DNA of 8,104 nt from an uncultured Rhodobacter sp. (GTDB lineage: Bacteria > Pseudomonadota > Alphaproteobacteria > Rhodobacterales > Rhodobacteraceae). Shown here one piece after another: positions 1 to 5,909 of the stretch. Where the stretch lies: contig CALGTJ010000047.1 of assembly GCA_937901435.1 (NCBI GenBank), positions 1 through 8,104 of the forward strand, in the 5' to 3' direction. A program made the position numbers and the translations under genes. The notes under the pieces are model-generated. The model was not told the origin of the DNA, searched no databases, and worked only from the letters and a program-made list of their open reading frames with translations. Every line of letters begins with the position of its first letter. Position 1 is the stretch's first letter.

Positions 1-61
1 TGTGGTGACATTTCTACTTTGCGCAGCCGGTGACATTTCTGAATGGCGTTTACACTTTGCA
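1..61. mobile_element. Terminal part of an insertion sequence (IS21-like or similar), inner part outside the window
   Basis: The first 61 bases carry two repeat units, each present twice in the same orientation. GGTGACATTTCT occurs at 4-15 and 29-40, and ACTTTGC at 16-22 and 54-60. Read on the minus strand the segment starts TGCAAAGTGTAAACGCC and then has two AAATGTCACC blocks. Short repeated blocks near a TG...CA end are typical of IS termini, in particular the transposase-binding repeats of the IS21 family. The family assignment is an inference, because no transposase is visible. The element would extend left of the window. The junction with host DNA is probably near 61 (last bases ...TTTGCA), or at 54 if the end is taken as TGTAAACGCC. 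CinA homology stops at this point, which supports a junction here. Confidence 0.55.
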
Positions 62-525
62 GAAAGGGCTGCCAGCATCAGCGTGATCGCATGATCGACT
101 GTCATCTTGCGCACGCCCGCCCGTCCGATGGCCCCGAATTCCACGGTTTCACAATGGGTTGGTAGGCCGTCTTGCGCCAAAGCGAAACAGACGCGGCCCT
201 CTGGCTTATGCTCTGATCCGCCGGGGCCTGCGATACCTGTCACGGAAACGGCCAGTTGCGCGGCAGAGTTGCTCAGCGCCCCGTCCGCCATCTCGACGGC
301 GACCTGTTCGGACACCGCGCCGTAGGCGTCCAGCGTGGCCTGCTTGACGCCCAGCATGTCGCGTTTGGCGGCGTTGGAATAGGTGACAAAGCCCCGGTCA
401 AACACATCCGAGGACCCGGCGATATCGGTCAAAGCGGCGGCGATCATGCCGCCTGTGCAACTTTCGGCGGTGGTGATTTGCACGCCTTTGGCGCGCGCAA
501 TTTCCAGAAGATCGGTTGCAGACAT
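1..525 (-). CDS. cinA: CinA C-terminal-domain protein (nicotinamide-nucleotide amidohydrolase, PncC type), 3' end interrupted by an IS
   Basis: The frame starts with ATG at 525-523, 3 bp after the pgpA stop, and stays open to the window edge (175 codons visible, no stop). The protein begins [14 protein letters not shown]. It shows the CinA signatures TAESCTGG (residues 19-26), [12 protein letters not shown] (44-55), [10 protein letters not shown] (71-80) and [10 protein letters not shown] (94-103). This family deamidates nicotinamide mononucleotide to nicotinate mononucleotide in pyridine nucleotide salvage. The protein is the single-domain form, usually about 160-165 residues. Family homology ends near [12 protein letters not shown] (143-154). 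Residues from about 155 on ([12 protein letters not shown]...) are translated IS sequence, so the native last residues and stop codon seem to be lost and replaced by an IS-encoded tail. All visible catalytic-region motifs lie upstream of the break, so the product may remain active. It is the promoter-distal gene of the ispDF-pgpA-cinA operon. Confidence 0.85.
   Translation of the reverse strand, partial: MSATDLLEIARAKGVQITTAESCTGGMIAAALTDIAGSSDVFDRGFVTYSNAAKRDMLGVKQATLDAYGAVSEQVAVEMADGALSNSAAQLAVSVTGIAGPGGSEHKPEGRVCFALAQDGLPTHCETVEFGAIGRAGVRKMTVDHAITLMLAALSAKCKRHSEMSPAAQSRNVTT
4..40. repeat. 12-bp direct repeat (two copies, 25-bp period) inside the IS end
   Basis: GGTGACATTTCT is found at 4-15 and again, identical, at 29-40. 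A second unit, ACTTTGC, lies at 16-22 and 54-60, so the two motifs alternate along the IS end. Such interleaved repeats are expected for transposase-binding sites. Confidence 0.7.
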
Positions 526-528
526 CGC

Positions 529-1023
529 TTACATCCCCATCAAACCATGGGCAATTCCGGCCAGAACCGCCACACAGAGCGCGGCCATAATGCCCGCGAT
601 CACATCGTCCAGCATCACCCCCAGCGCGTCATTGCGCCGATCCGCCCAGCCGACGGGGCCGGGTTTCAGAATGTCGAAGAGGCGAAAGAACACAAACGCC
701 CCGACCCAGCCCGGCCATGGAAAGACCCAAGCCTCTGCGCCCGCGTGCCACAGCCCGCCCGAGAGGGGCAACAGAGCGATCCAGATGCCCGCGACCTCGT
801 CGATGACGATCTCTGACGGGTCATGATCGTCGCTGTCTTTGGTGGCTTGCGCCGTGGCCCACCAGCCGATCAGCGTGACGGCGATGGTGGCCAGCAAAAG
901 GGCTGGGAAGCCGCCAAGGCCGTGAATGACCCAAGCCACCGGGATCGCCGCCGCAGAGCCCCAAGTGCCCGGGGCCCAAGGCAGCAGGCCGACGCCGAAA
1001 AACGTGGCAATCGCGCGGCTCAT
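529..1023 (-). CDS. pgpA: Phosphatidylglycerophosphatase A
   Basis: A 164-residue protein of normal length for PgpA, which removes the phosphate from phosphatidylglycerophosphate to give phosphatidylglycerol at the inner membrane. The family motifs are all present: [14 protein letters not shown] at residues 10-23, DEVAG at 75-79, FRLFDILKP at 113-121 and [10 protein letters not shown] at 135-144. The acidic residues in DEV and in the DD pair are the expected metal or catalytic positions. Hydrophobic stretches at about 25-57, 78-90, 100-118 and 141-160 fit a small integral membrane protein. The start ATG overlaps the ispDF stop by 4 bp (ATGA at 1023-1020 on the minus strand), so translation is probably coupled. 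The stop is followed after 3 bp by the cinA start. Only a weak GGTGA-like ribosome-binding site precedes the start. Confidence 0.95.
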   Translation of the reverse strand: MSRAIATFFGVGLLPWAPGTWGSAAAIPVAWVIHGLGGFPALLLATIAVTLIGWWATAQATKDSDDHDPSEIVIDEVAGIWIALLPLSGGLWHAGAEAWVFPWPGWVGAFVFFRLFDILKPGPVGWADRRNDALGVMLDDVIAGIMAALCVAVLAGIAHGLMGM

Positions 1024-2171
1024 GGTTTCACCAACGTAGTGCTGGCCAGCGCCGCAATGCCTTCGCCGCGCCCGGTAAAGCCAAGGCGTTCGGACGTGGT
1101 CGCCTTGATCGAGACGCGGTCAATCTCCATCCCCATGATCTCTGCCATTCTTGCCATCATATCAGCGGCATGTGGGCCGATCTTGGGATATTCGCAGATC
1201 AGGGTGACGTCGATATTGCTGATGGTATAGCCTTTCTTGCGCGCGATTTCGACGGCGTGGCGTAGAAAATGCGCGCTGTCCATGCCCTTCCATTGTGGAT
1301 CGCTTGGCGGGAAATGCCGCCCGATATCGCCCATCGCCAAAGCGCCATAAATCGCATCGGTGACCGCGTGCATGCCCACATCGGCGTCGCTGTGCCCGTT
1401 CAGCTTTTTGTCATGCGGGATGCGCACGCCGCAGAGGATCACGTGATCACCCTCTTCAAAGCGGTGCACGTCAAAGCCGTTGCCAGTTCTGATGTCCATA
1501 TCCGTCCTTATCATCGCCTCGGCGCGGGCAAAATCCGCCGCGCGGGTCAGTTTGAGGTTACGTTCTTCGCCGGGCACCATGACCACCTCTATGCCAGCGG
1601 CGCGGACGACCTCGACATCATCCGCCGCGCCGCCACCTTGATCGGCATGGGCGCGGTGGGCGGCGAGAATCGCGGCGAAGTCAAAGCCTTGCGGGGTTTG
1701 CGCGCGGTAGAGCCCACCGCGATCCAGCGTGCCTGTCACCGTGCCCTGACCCCCGCGCCAAAGCGCATCGGTCACCTCAAGCGCCGGGGCCGCGCCCTTG
1801 GCGCAGGCGAGCGCGTCGATGACATCCTGAATGATCTGCGGGCTGACCAGAGGGCGGGCCACATCATGGATCAAGACCCGCGCAATGTCCTGATCGGCCA
1901 AAGCCCCCAACCCTGCGTGGACAGAGGCGTCGCGCGTTGCCCCTCCGGCCACGGCCTGCACGTCCGGAAACTCTGCTGCGCGATGCATTTCCTCCGGGTG
2001 GAGCACCAGCAAGATCTGATCTATACCTTTGGCTGCCCGAAAGGCGTCCAGCGTCCAATCGGCCACGCGCCGTCCGGCCAGCGGTTGCCATTGCTTGGCC
2101 ATGTCGCCCCCGGCCCGCAGGCCCAGTCCGGCGGCGACGATAATTGCAGCGGTTTGAGATGTCTTTGTCAT
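1020..2171 (-). CDS. ispDF: Bifunctional IspD/IspF: 2-C-methyl-D-erythritol 4-phosphate cytidylyltransferase / MEcPP synthase
   Basis: A 383-residue fusion of two enzymes of the non-mevalonate (MEP) isoprenoid pathway. The IspD half (about 1-222) couples CTP to methylerythritol phosphate. It shows [10 protein letters not shown] (10-19), AKQ (25-27), GGATRDASV (76-84), HDVARPL (102-108), AQTPQGF (157-163) and ERNLKLT (203-209). The IspF half (about 226-383) makes the cyclodiphosphate. It shows GNGFDVHRF (230-238) with the metal ligands D234 and H236, GHSDADV (259-265), H268, [11 protein letters not shown] (281-291) and [15 protein letters not shown] (357-371). The intermediate step, IspE, is not in the window. 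Such IspDF fusions are common in alphaproteobacteria. The start is fixed by an in-frame TAG four codons upstream of the ATG, and no clear Shine-Dalgarno sequence precedes it. It is the first gene of the minus-strand operon and overlaps pgpA by 4 bp. Confidence 0.97.
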   Translation of the reverse strand: MTKTSQTAAIIVAAGLGLRAGGDMAKQWQPLAGRRVADWTLDAFRAAKGIDQILLVLHPEEMHRAAEFPDVQAVAGGATRDASVHAGLGALADQDIARVLIHDVARPLVSPQIIQDVIDALACAKGAAPALEVTDALWRGGQGTVTGTLDRGGLYRAQTPQGFDFAAILAAHRAHADQGGGAADDVEVVRAAGIEVVMVPGEERNLKLTRAADFARAEAMIRTDMDIRTGNGFDVHRFEEGDHVILCGVRIPHDKKLNGHSDADVGMHAVTDAIYGALAMGDIGRHFPPSDPQWKGMDSAHFLRHAVEIARKKGYTISNIDVTLICEYPKIGPHAADMMARMAEIMGMEIDRVSIKATTSERLGFTGRGEGIAALASTTLVKP

Positions 2172-2302
2172 GTCGTCTGTCTAGGGTTTGCGAACGCAGG
2201 TGACAATACGTCTCTGATCCTGCGGCAAGTCGCCTAAAATTTAAGCTATTTGTGTTTTCCCGCCGATTTCAAGGGGGCTCGAATTGCCTTTCAGGGTGGG
2301 GC

Positions 2303-2319
2303 GAGCTAGTTCAAAGCTC
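2303..2319 (+). other. Small hairpin in the dusB leader, just before its ribosome-binding site
   Basis: GAGCT (2303-2307) and AGCTC (2315-2319) can pair around a 7-nt loop. The stem ends 8 bases before the AAGGA at 2328-2332. No T-run follows, so it is not an intrinsic terminator. With only five base pairs it may be chance, or a minor leader structure. Confidence 0.25.
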
Positions 2320-2327
2320 AACTGCAC

Positions 2328-2332
2328 AAGGA
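2328..2332 (+). promoter_or_regulatory. Ribosome-binding site deciding the dusB TTG start
   Basis: AAGGA stands 8 bases before TTG 2341. No comparable motif precedes the upstream TTG at 2284. Family homology also begins after 2341, so the site favours the non-ATG start. Confidence 0.65.
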
Positions 2333-2340
2333 TTAATCAC

Positions 2341-3336
2341 TTGACCATCCATGTGGCATCGCTGCCGCTGACCTCTAATGTTCTACTGGCCCCGATGGCT
2401 GGAATCACCGATCTGCCGTTCCGCCGGTTGGTCGCGTCCTTTGGCGCGGGTTTGGTGGTCAGTGAGATGGTCGCCTCGCAGGAAATGTTGCAGGCCAAGC
2501 CGGGCGTGCGTGAGCGGGCAGAGCTTGGGACAGAACCGGGATTTGGCGCGCAGGCCACGGCGGTGCAACTGGCCGGGCGCGATGCCTATTGGATGGCTGA
2601 GGCCGCGCGCATGGTGGCGGACAATGGGGCGAGGATTATCGATATCAACATGGGCTGCCCGGCGAAAAAGGTCGTCGGAGGTCTGTCGGGATCGGCGCTG
2701 ATGCGCGATCTGTACCACGCATTGACCTTGATCGAGGCCGTTGTGGGTGCGGTGGATGTGCCGGTGACGCTGAAAACCCGGCTGGGTTGGGACGACGGCA
2801 TGCTGAACGCGCCCGTGTTGGCGCGGCGCGCGCAGGATGCGGGCGTACAGATGATCACCATTCACGGGCGCACCCGCTGTCAGTTCTACAAGGGGCGCGC
2901 CGATTGGGCCGCGATTGCGCGGATCAAAGAGGCCGTCAATATACCGGTGATCGCAAACGGAGATATCTGCGAGACAAGCGATGCCCATGACGCGTTAGAG
3001 CAGTCCGGCGCCGATGGCGTGATGATCGGGCGCGGATCGCAGGGGCGGCCCTGGATGCTGTCTCATATAGCGGCCAATCTTGCGGGTGCGCCGACGCCAG
3101 AGGCCCCAGACGCCAAGGCTTTCGCAGCGATGGTCGCGGGCCACTATGAGGATACGCTGGCGTTTTACGGCACGGATCTGGGGGGGCGGGTCATTCGTAA
3201 ACATCTGGGATGGTACATGGATCACGCGGGCACCGCGAAACCTCTGCGACAGGCGGTTCTGACCGAACGCACCCCGGCGCAGGTCTTGCGCCTTTTGCCC
3301 GATGCTTTGGCGACAGATCAGGAGATTGCCGCATGA
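2341..3336 (+). CDS. dusB: tRNA-dihydrouridine synthase B (NifR3 family)
   Basis: The flavoenzyme reduces uridines in the tRNA D-loop with NAD(P)H. From TTG at 2341 the protein has 331 residues, the usual DusB length. An FMN-binding TIM barrel is indicated by LLAPMAGITDLPFR (15-28), DINMGCPAKKVVGG (101-114) with the presumed catalytic C106, TLKTRLGWDD (143-152), TIHGRTRCQFYKGRADW (173-189), PVIANGDI (202-209) and GADGVMIGRGSQGRPW (223-238). I chose the TTG at 2341 because AAGGA (2328-2332) lies 8 bases upstream and family homology begins there. A longer frame from TTG 2284 would add 19 unconserved residues, and a GTG at 2353 is a further option. The stop overlaps the ntrB start (ATGA, 3333-3336). 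The name nifR3 comes from R. capsulatus, where the same gene heads the ntrBC operon. The link with nitrogen control is by operon position, not by reaction. Confidence 0.95.
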   Translation: MTIHVASLPLTSNVLLAPMAGITDLPFRRLVASFGAGLVVSEMVASQEMLQAKPGVRERAELGTEPGFGAQATAVQLAGRDAYWMAEAARMVADNGARIIDINMGCPAKKVVGGLSGSALMRDLYHALTLIEAVVGAVDVPVTLKTRLGWDDGMLNAPVLARRAQDAGVQMITIHGRTRCQFYKGRADWAAIARIKEAVNIPVIANGDICETSDAHDALEQSGADGVMIGRGSQGRPWMLSHIAANLAGAPTPEAPDAKAFAAMVAGHYEDTLAFYGTDLGGRVIRKHLGWYMDHAGTAKPLRQAVLTERTPAQVLRLLPDALATDQEIAA

Positions 3337-4427
3337 GCGAGATTTCAGAGGCGATCTGGACATCGCTGCCGGTTCCGACCTTTATCGTGGACGGCGACGA
3401 CAGGATCGTCGACCTGAACCCTCCGGCAGAGCAATTCATGAACGCCTCAAGCCGGTCGATGCAGGGAGTGCCGATCTTTGACCGTCTGGCGATTGATGCC
3501 TCGCTGGAGGAAGCCTTTGTGCGGGTGCGCAGTGATTTGTCGCCGATGTTCATCAACAAGGTCGATGTGTCCAGTGGCTACGCCGCGCCGATCCAGTGCA
3601 ATATCCAGATCGCGCCGCTCAGCGGCATTGCGGGGCATGTGCTGTTGATGATGGAGCCGCGCCAGATCGCGGATCGTCTGGGGCGGGCCTATTCGGTGTC
3701 CTCGGCGGCCAAATCCGCCATCGGCATGTCAGAAATGCTGGCCCATGAGATCAAGAACCCGCTGGCCGGGATCACCGGGGCGGCGCAACTGCTGAGCATG
3801 AACCTGAGCAAAGAGGATCAGGAACTGACCGATCTGATCGTCGCGGAAAGCCGCCGCATCGTGGCGCTGCTGGATCAGGTGGAACAATTCGGCAATCTGC
3901 GCCCGCCAGAGCGCAAACCTGTGAATATCCACGACCTTCTGGACCGGGCGCGCAAATCGGCCTCTGTGGGGTATGGCGCGAGCATGAAGATCATCGAGGA
4001 TTTCGACCCCTCGCTGCCGCCGACGTTTGTGGACGCGGATCAAATCCTTCAGGTCTTTCTGAACCTGCTCAAGAACGCCTCTGAGGCGGCAGGCAAATCC
4101 GGTGGCACGATCCGCCTGCGCACGTTTTACGACATGTCGCTGCGGTTGCGGCGAAAGGATGGGTCTGGCAGCCCGCTGCCCTTGCAGATTGAAATTATTG
4201 ACGATGGTCCGGGGATCGCGCCCGAAATCGCCTCTGATATTTTCGAACCCTTCGTCTCGGGTCGAGAAAACGGCACCGGTCTGGGGCTGGCGCTGGTGAG
4301 CAAGATCATCTCGGATCACGACGGGTGGATCGCGGTGGACAGCACGCCGGGGCGCACGGTGTTTCGCATTTCGCTGCCCGTTGCACCAAAACCCGTTGCG
4401 CCAAAACCTGCGCGTAAAGAAGACTAA
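3333..4427 (+). CDS. ntrB: Nitrogen regulation sensor histidine kinase NtrB (GlnL)
   Basis: A 364-residue soluble kinase that phosphorylates NtrC when nitrogen is limiting and, with PII protein bound, reverses this. There are no membrane segments. Residues about 8-110 form a PAS-type sensor domain (SLPVPTFIVDGDDRIVDLNP near the start). The HisKA box is AHEIKNPLAGITGAAQLL (137-154) with phospho-acceptor H138. The ATPase domain has N box NLLKNASEA (244-252), G1 DDGPGI (290-295), F box IFEPFVSG (303-310) and G2 GTGLGLAL (314-321). The start ATG overlaps the dusB stop by 4 bp, with GGAG (3321-3324) 8 bases before it. In-frame sequence upstream of 3333 is dusB in another frame. The C-terminus carries a short proline/lysine tail made by a 15-bp tandem duplication. 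ntrC follows after 12 bp, and the adjacent kinase-regulator pair is the expected partner arrangement. Confidence 0.96.
   Translation: MSEISEAIWTSLPVPTFIVDGDDRIVDLNPPAEQFMNASSRSMQGVPIFDRLAIDASLEEAFVRVRSDLSPMFINKVDVSSGYAAPIQCNIQIAPLSGIAGHVLLMMEPRQIADRLGRAYSVSSAAKSAIGMSEMLAHEIKNPLAGITGAAQLLSMNLSKEDQELTDLIVAESRRIVALLDQVEQFGNLRPPERKPVNIHDLLDRARKSASVGYGASMKIIEDFDPSLPPTFVDADQILQVFLNLLKNASEAAGKSGGTIRLRTFYDMSLRLRRKDGSGSPLPLQIEIIDDGPGIAPEIASDIFEPFVSGRENGTGLGLALVSKIISDHDGWIAVDSTPGRTVFRISLPVAPKPVAPKPARKED
4380..4409 (+). repeat. 15-bp tandem duplication in the 3' end of ntrB
   Basis: Two adjacent 15-bp units, 4380-4394 and 4395-4409, differ at two positions (A/G at position 6 and C/T at position 15). 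Each encodes VAPKP (residues 350-354 and 355-359), and the second is followed by ARKED and the stop. They lie after the last conserved ATPase strand, so copy number could vary without harming the kinase. Confidence 0.8.
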
Positions 4428-4433
4428 AAGGAG
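4428..4433 (+). promoter_or_regulatory. Strong ribosome-binding site of ntrC
   Basis: AAGGAG lies directly after the ntrB stop codon and 6 bases before the ntrC ATG. It is the best Shine-Dalgarno match among the starts in this window and fixes the ntrC start. Confidence 0.8.
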
Positions 4434-4439
4434 AGCACG

Positions 4440-5804
4440 ATGGACGGCACTGTACTTGTTGCGGACGATGATCGCACCATCCGCACGGTTTTGACCCAAG
4501 CCCTGACGCGGGCGGGCTGCAAGGTCCACGCGACCAGTTCGATGGTCACGCTGATGCGCTGGGTCGAAGAGGGCAAAGGTGATCTGGTGATCTCGGATGT
4601 GGTGATGCCGGACGGCAACGGGCTAGAGGCGCTGCCGCTGATCGCCGTCGAACGCCCCGGCCTGCCGGTGATCGTGATCTCGGCGCAAAACACCATCATG
4701 ACGGCGATTCAGGCGGCGGAAAAAGACGCCTATGACTATCTGCCCAAACCGTTTGATCTGCCGGACCTGATGAAACGCGCCGCCCGCGCGCTAGAGATCA
4801 AGCGCCGGGTCGTGGCGCCGCCCAAAGAGCCGGGCGAGGGACCGCATGACGATCTGCCACTGGTCGGGCGCACCCCGGCGATGCAGGCGCTGTACCGGCT
4901 TGTGGCGCGGGTGATGAACACGGATTTGCCGGTGCTGATCACCGGAGAGTCTGGCACGGGCAAATCCCTGATCGCCCGCGCGATCCACGACTTTTCCGAC
5001 CGGCGCACCTTGCCCTTTGTGATCGCGGGCGCGTCGGATCTGGGCACGATGGAAGGCCCGGCCACGATCCTGAGCCGGGCGCGCAACGGGTCGATCCTGT
5101 TTGACGAGATCGGCGATCTGGATGAGGACGCGCAGGCACGCATTGTGCGGATGCTGGACAGTTTCACCGACAATGCGCCCCGGATCATGGCCACCTCGCA
5201 GGCCGATCTGGCCGCAAAGATGGAGGCGGGCGCGTTCCGTCAGGATCTGTTTTACCGTCTGGGCGGGGTGACCGTCTCGGTGCCGTCCTTGCGCGAGCGG
5301 GTCGATGACATCCCGCTGCTGGCCGCGCATTTTCTGGCCCGCGCCGAACGGGACGGCCAGACCACGCGCCGGTTCAACGAGGCGGCGATGGATATGATCC
5401 GCACCTATAGCTGGCCCGGCAACGTGCGCCAGTTGGAAAATACGATCCGCCGTCTGGTCGTGACCTCGTCGGAAGAGGAGATCACCCGGCCAGAGGCGGA
5501 AATGGTGCTGGGCAACCAACCCGCGATGGAGCCGTTGCGTGGCGGCGAGGGCGACAAGCTGGGCGGCAGCGTGGCCAAACATCTGCGCCGCTACTTTGAC
5601 CTGCATGGCGGTGTTTTGCCGCCTCCGGGTCTTTACGGGCGAATCCTGCGAGAGATCGAAGCGCCCCTGATCGAGATCGCCTTGGACGCAACGGGTGGAA
5701 ATCAGGCAAAATGCGCCGATTTGCTGGGAATAAACCGAAATACTTTGCGCAAAAAGATCACAGAGCTCGATATACACGTGACACGCCGCCGCAAATTGAT
5801 GTAA
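4440..5804 (+). CDS. ntrC: Nitrogen regulation response regulator NtrC lacking the GAFTGA loop (R. capsulatus, sigma-70 type)
   Basis: A 454-residue activator of nitrogen-assimilation genes, phosphorylated by NtrB. The receiver domain (about 1-120) has the acidic pair D10/D11, phospho-acceptor D53 in SDVVMPDG, and K103 in YLPKPF. The AAA+ domain (about 139-345) has Walker A GESGTGKS (169-176), Walker [10 protein letters not shown] (218-226), arginine-finger region FRQDLFYRL (266-274), [11 protein letters not shown] (282-292) and [11 protein letters not shown] (324-334). The C-terminus (about 405-443) is a Fis-type helix-turn-helix ([20 protein letters not shown]). Between Walker A and B, the LFGHEKGAFTGA-type segment that sigma-54 activators need is absent: the stretch reads [20 protein letters not shown] and is about 18 residues shorter than in E. 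coli NtrC, as I recall that sequence. R. capsulatus NtrC has the same lack and activates sigma-70 polymerase, so I infer the same mechanism here. Both ATP motifs are kept, so the gene is not simply decayed. Confidence 0.96.
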   Translation: MDGTVLVADDDRTIRTVLTQALTRAGCKVHATSSMVTLMRWVEEGKGDLVISDVVMPDGNGLEALPLIAVERPGLPVIVISAQNTIMTAIQAAEKDAYDYLPKPFDLPDLMKRAARALEIKRRVVAPPKEPGEGPHDDLPLVGRTPAMQALYRLVARVMNTDLPVLITGESGTGKSLIARAIHDFSDRRTLPFVIAGASDLGTMEGPATILSRARNGSILFDEIGDLDEDAQARIVRMLDSFTDNAPRIMATSQADLAAKMEAGAFRQDLFYRLGGVTVSVPSLRERVDDIPLLAAHFLARAERDGQTTRRFNEAAMDMIRTYSWPGNVRQLENTIRRLVVTSSEEEITRPEAEMVLGNQPAMEPLRGGEGDKLGGSVAKHLRRYFDLHGGVLPPPGLYGRILREIEAPLIEIALDATGGNQAKCADLLGINRNTLRKKITELDIHVTRRRKLM

Positions 5805-5909
5805 AACCGCAACAATAGAGTGGCAAAGCCGCCGCAGCGGTAGAGCAAGCCACCAAGTATAGCGGTAACGCGCCTGAATGGGCGCATCATCATGAAGAGG
5901 TGGCTTCGC
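5805..5909 (+). other. ntrC-ntrY gap with a weak two-part hairpin
   Basis: This is the widest gap in the plus-strand operon, about 105 bases to the preferred ntrY start. GTGGC (5820-5824) can pair with GCCAC (5849-5853) around an inner CCGC (5829-5832) / GCGG (5837-5840) stem with loop CGCA. No T-run follows, so it is not a standard terminator. It could be a pause or processing site, or chance. I see no convincing promoter. Read-through from ntrC or a weak separate ntrY promoter are both possible. Confidence 0.3.

Larger units (their letters stand above)
2172..2340. promoter_or_regulatory. Divergent intergenic region with the promoters of ispDF (-) and dusB-ntrBCY (+)
   Basis: These 169 bases separate two operons that point away from each other, so both promoters should lie here. 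The most AT-rich stretch is around 2233-2258. It contains an imperfect palindrome, CTAAAATTTAAG (2234-2245), which offers a -10-like TAAAAT (2235-2240) on the plus strand and TTAAAT (2244-2239) on the minus strand. I find no convincing -35 box at proper spacing for either, nor a sigma-54 GG...GC element that I would defend. In R. capsulatus the nifR3-ntrB-ntrC genes are transcribed from a promoter ahead of nifR3, which agrees with this location. The exact promoter positions are inference. Confidence 0.4.

Noticed and set aside
256..816. 186-codon plus-strand open frame opposite cinA and pgpA
   Set aside because: It spans two well-supported minus-strand genes and the junction between them, and has no family motif.
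1269..2237. 322-codon plus-strand open frame opposite ispDF
   Set aside because: It is a mirror frame of ispDF, whose motifs are all intact, and it shows no recognisable domain.
3210..3332. Upstream in-frame extension of ntrB starting inside dusB
   Set aside because: The extra 41 residues are dusB read in another frame. ATG 3333 has a good ribosome-binding site, overlaps the dusB stop and starts the conserved protein.
4944..5118. The missing GAFTGA segment as a sign that ntrC is a pseudogene
   Set aside because: The frame is continuous, and the receiver, ATPase and DNA-binding motifs are all intact. The same absence is known for functional R. capsulatus NtrC.
5820..5853. Intrinsic terminator after ntrC
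   Set aside because: The stems are short, interrupted by internal loops, and no T-run follows.
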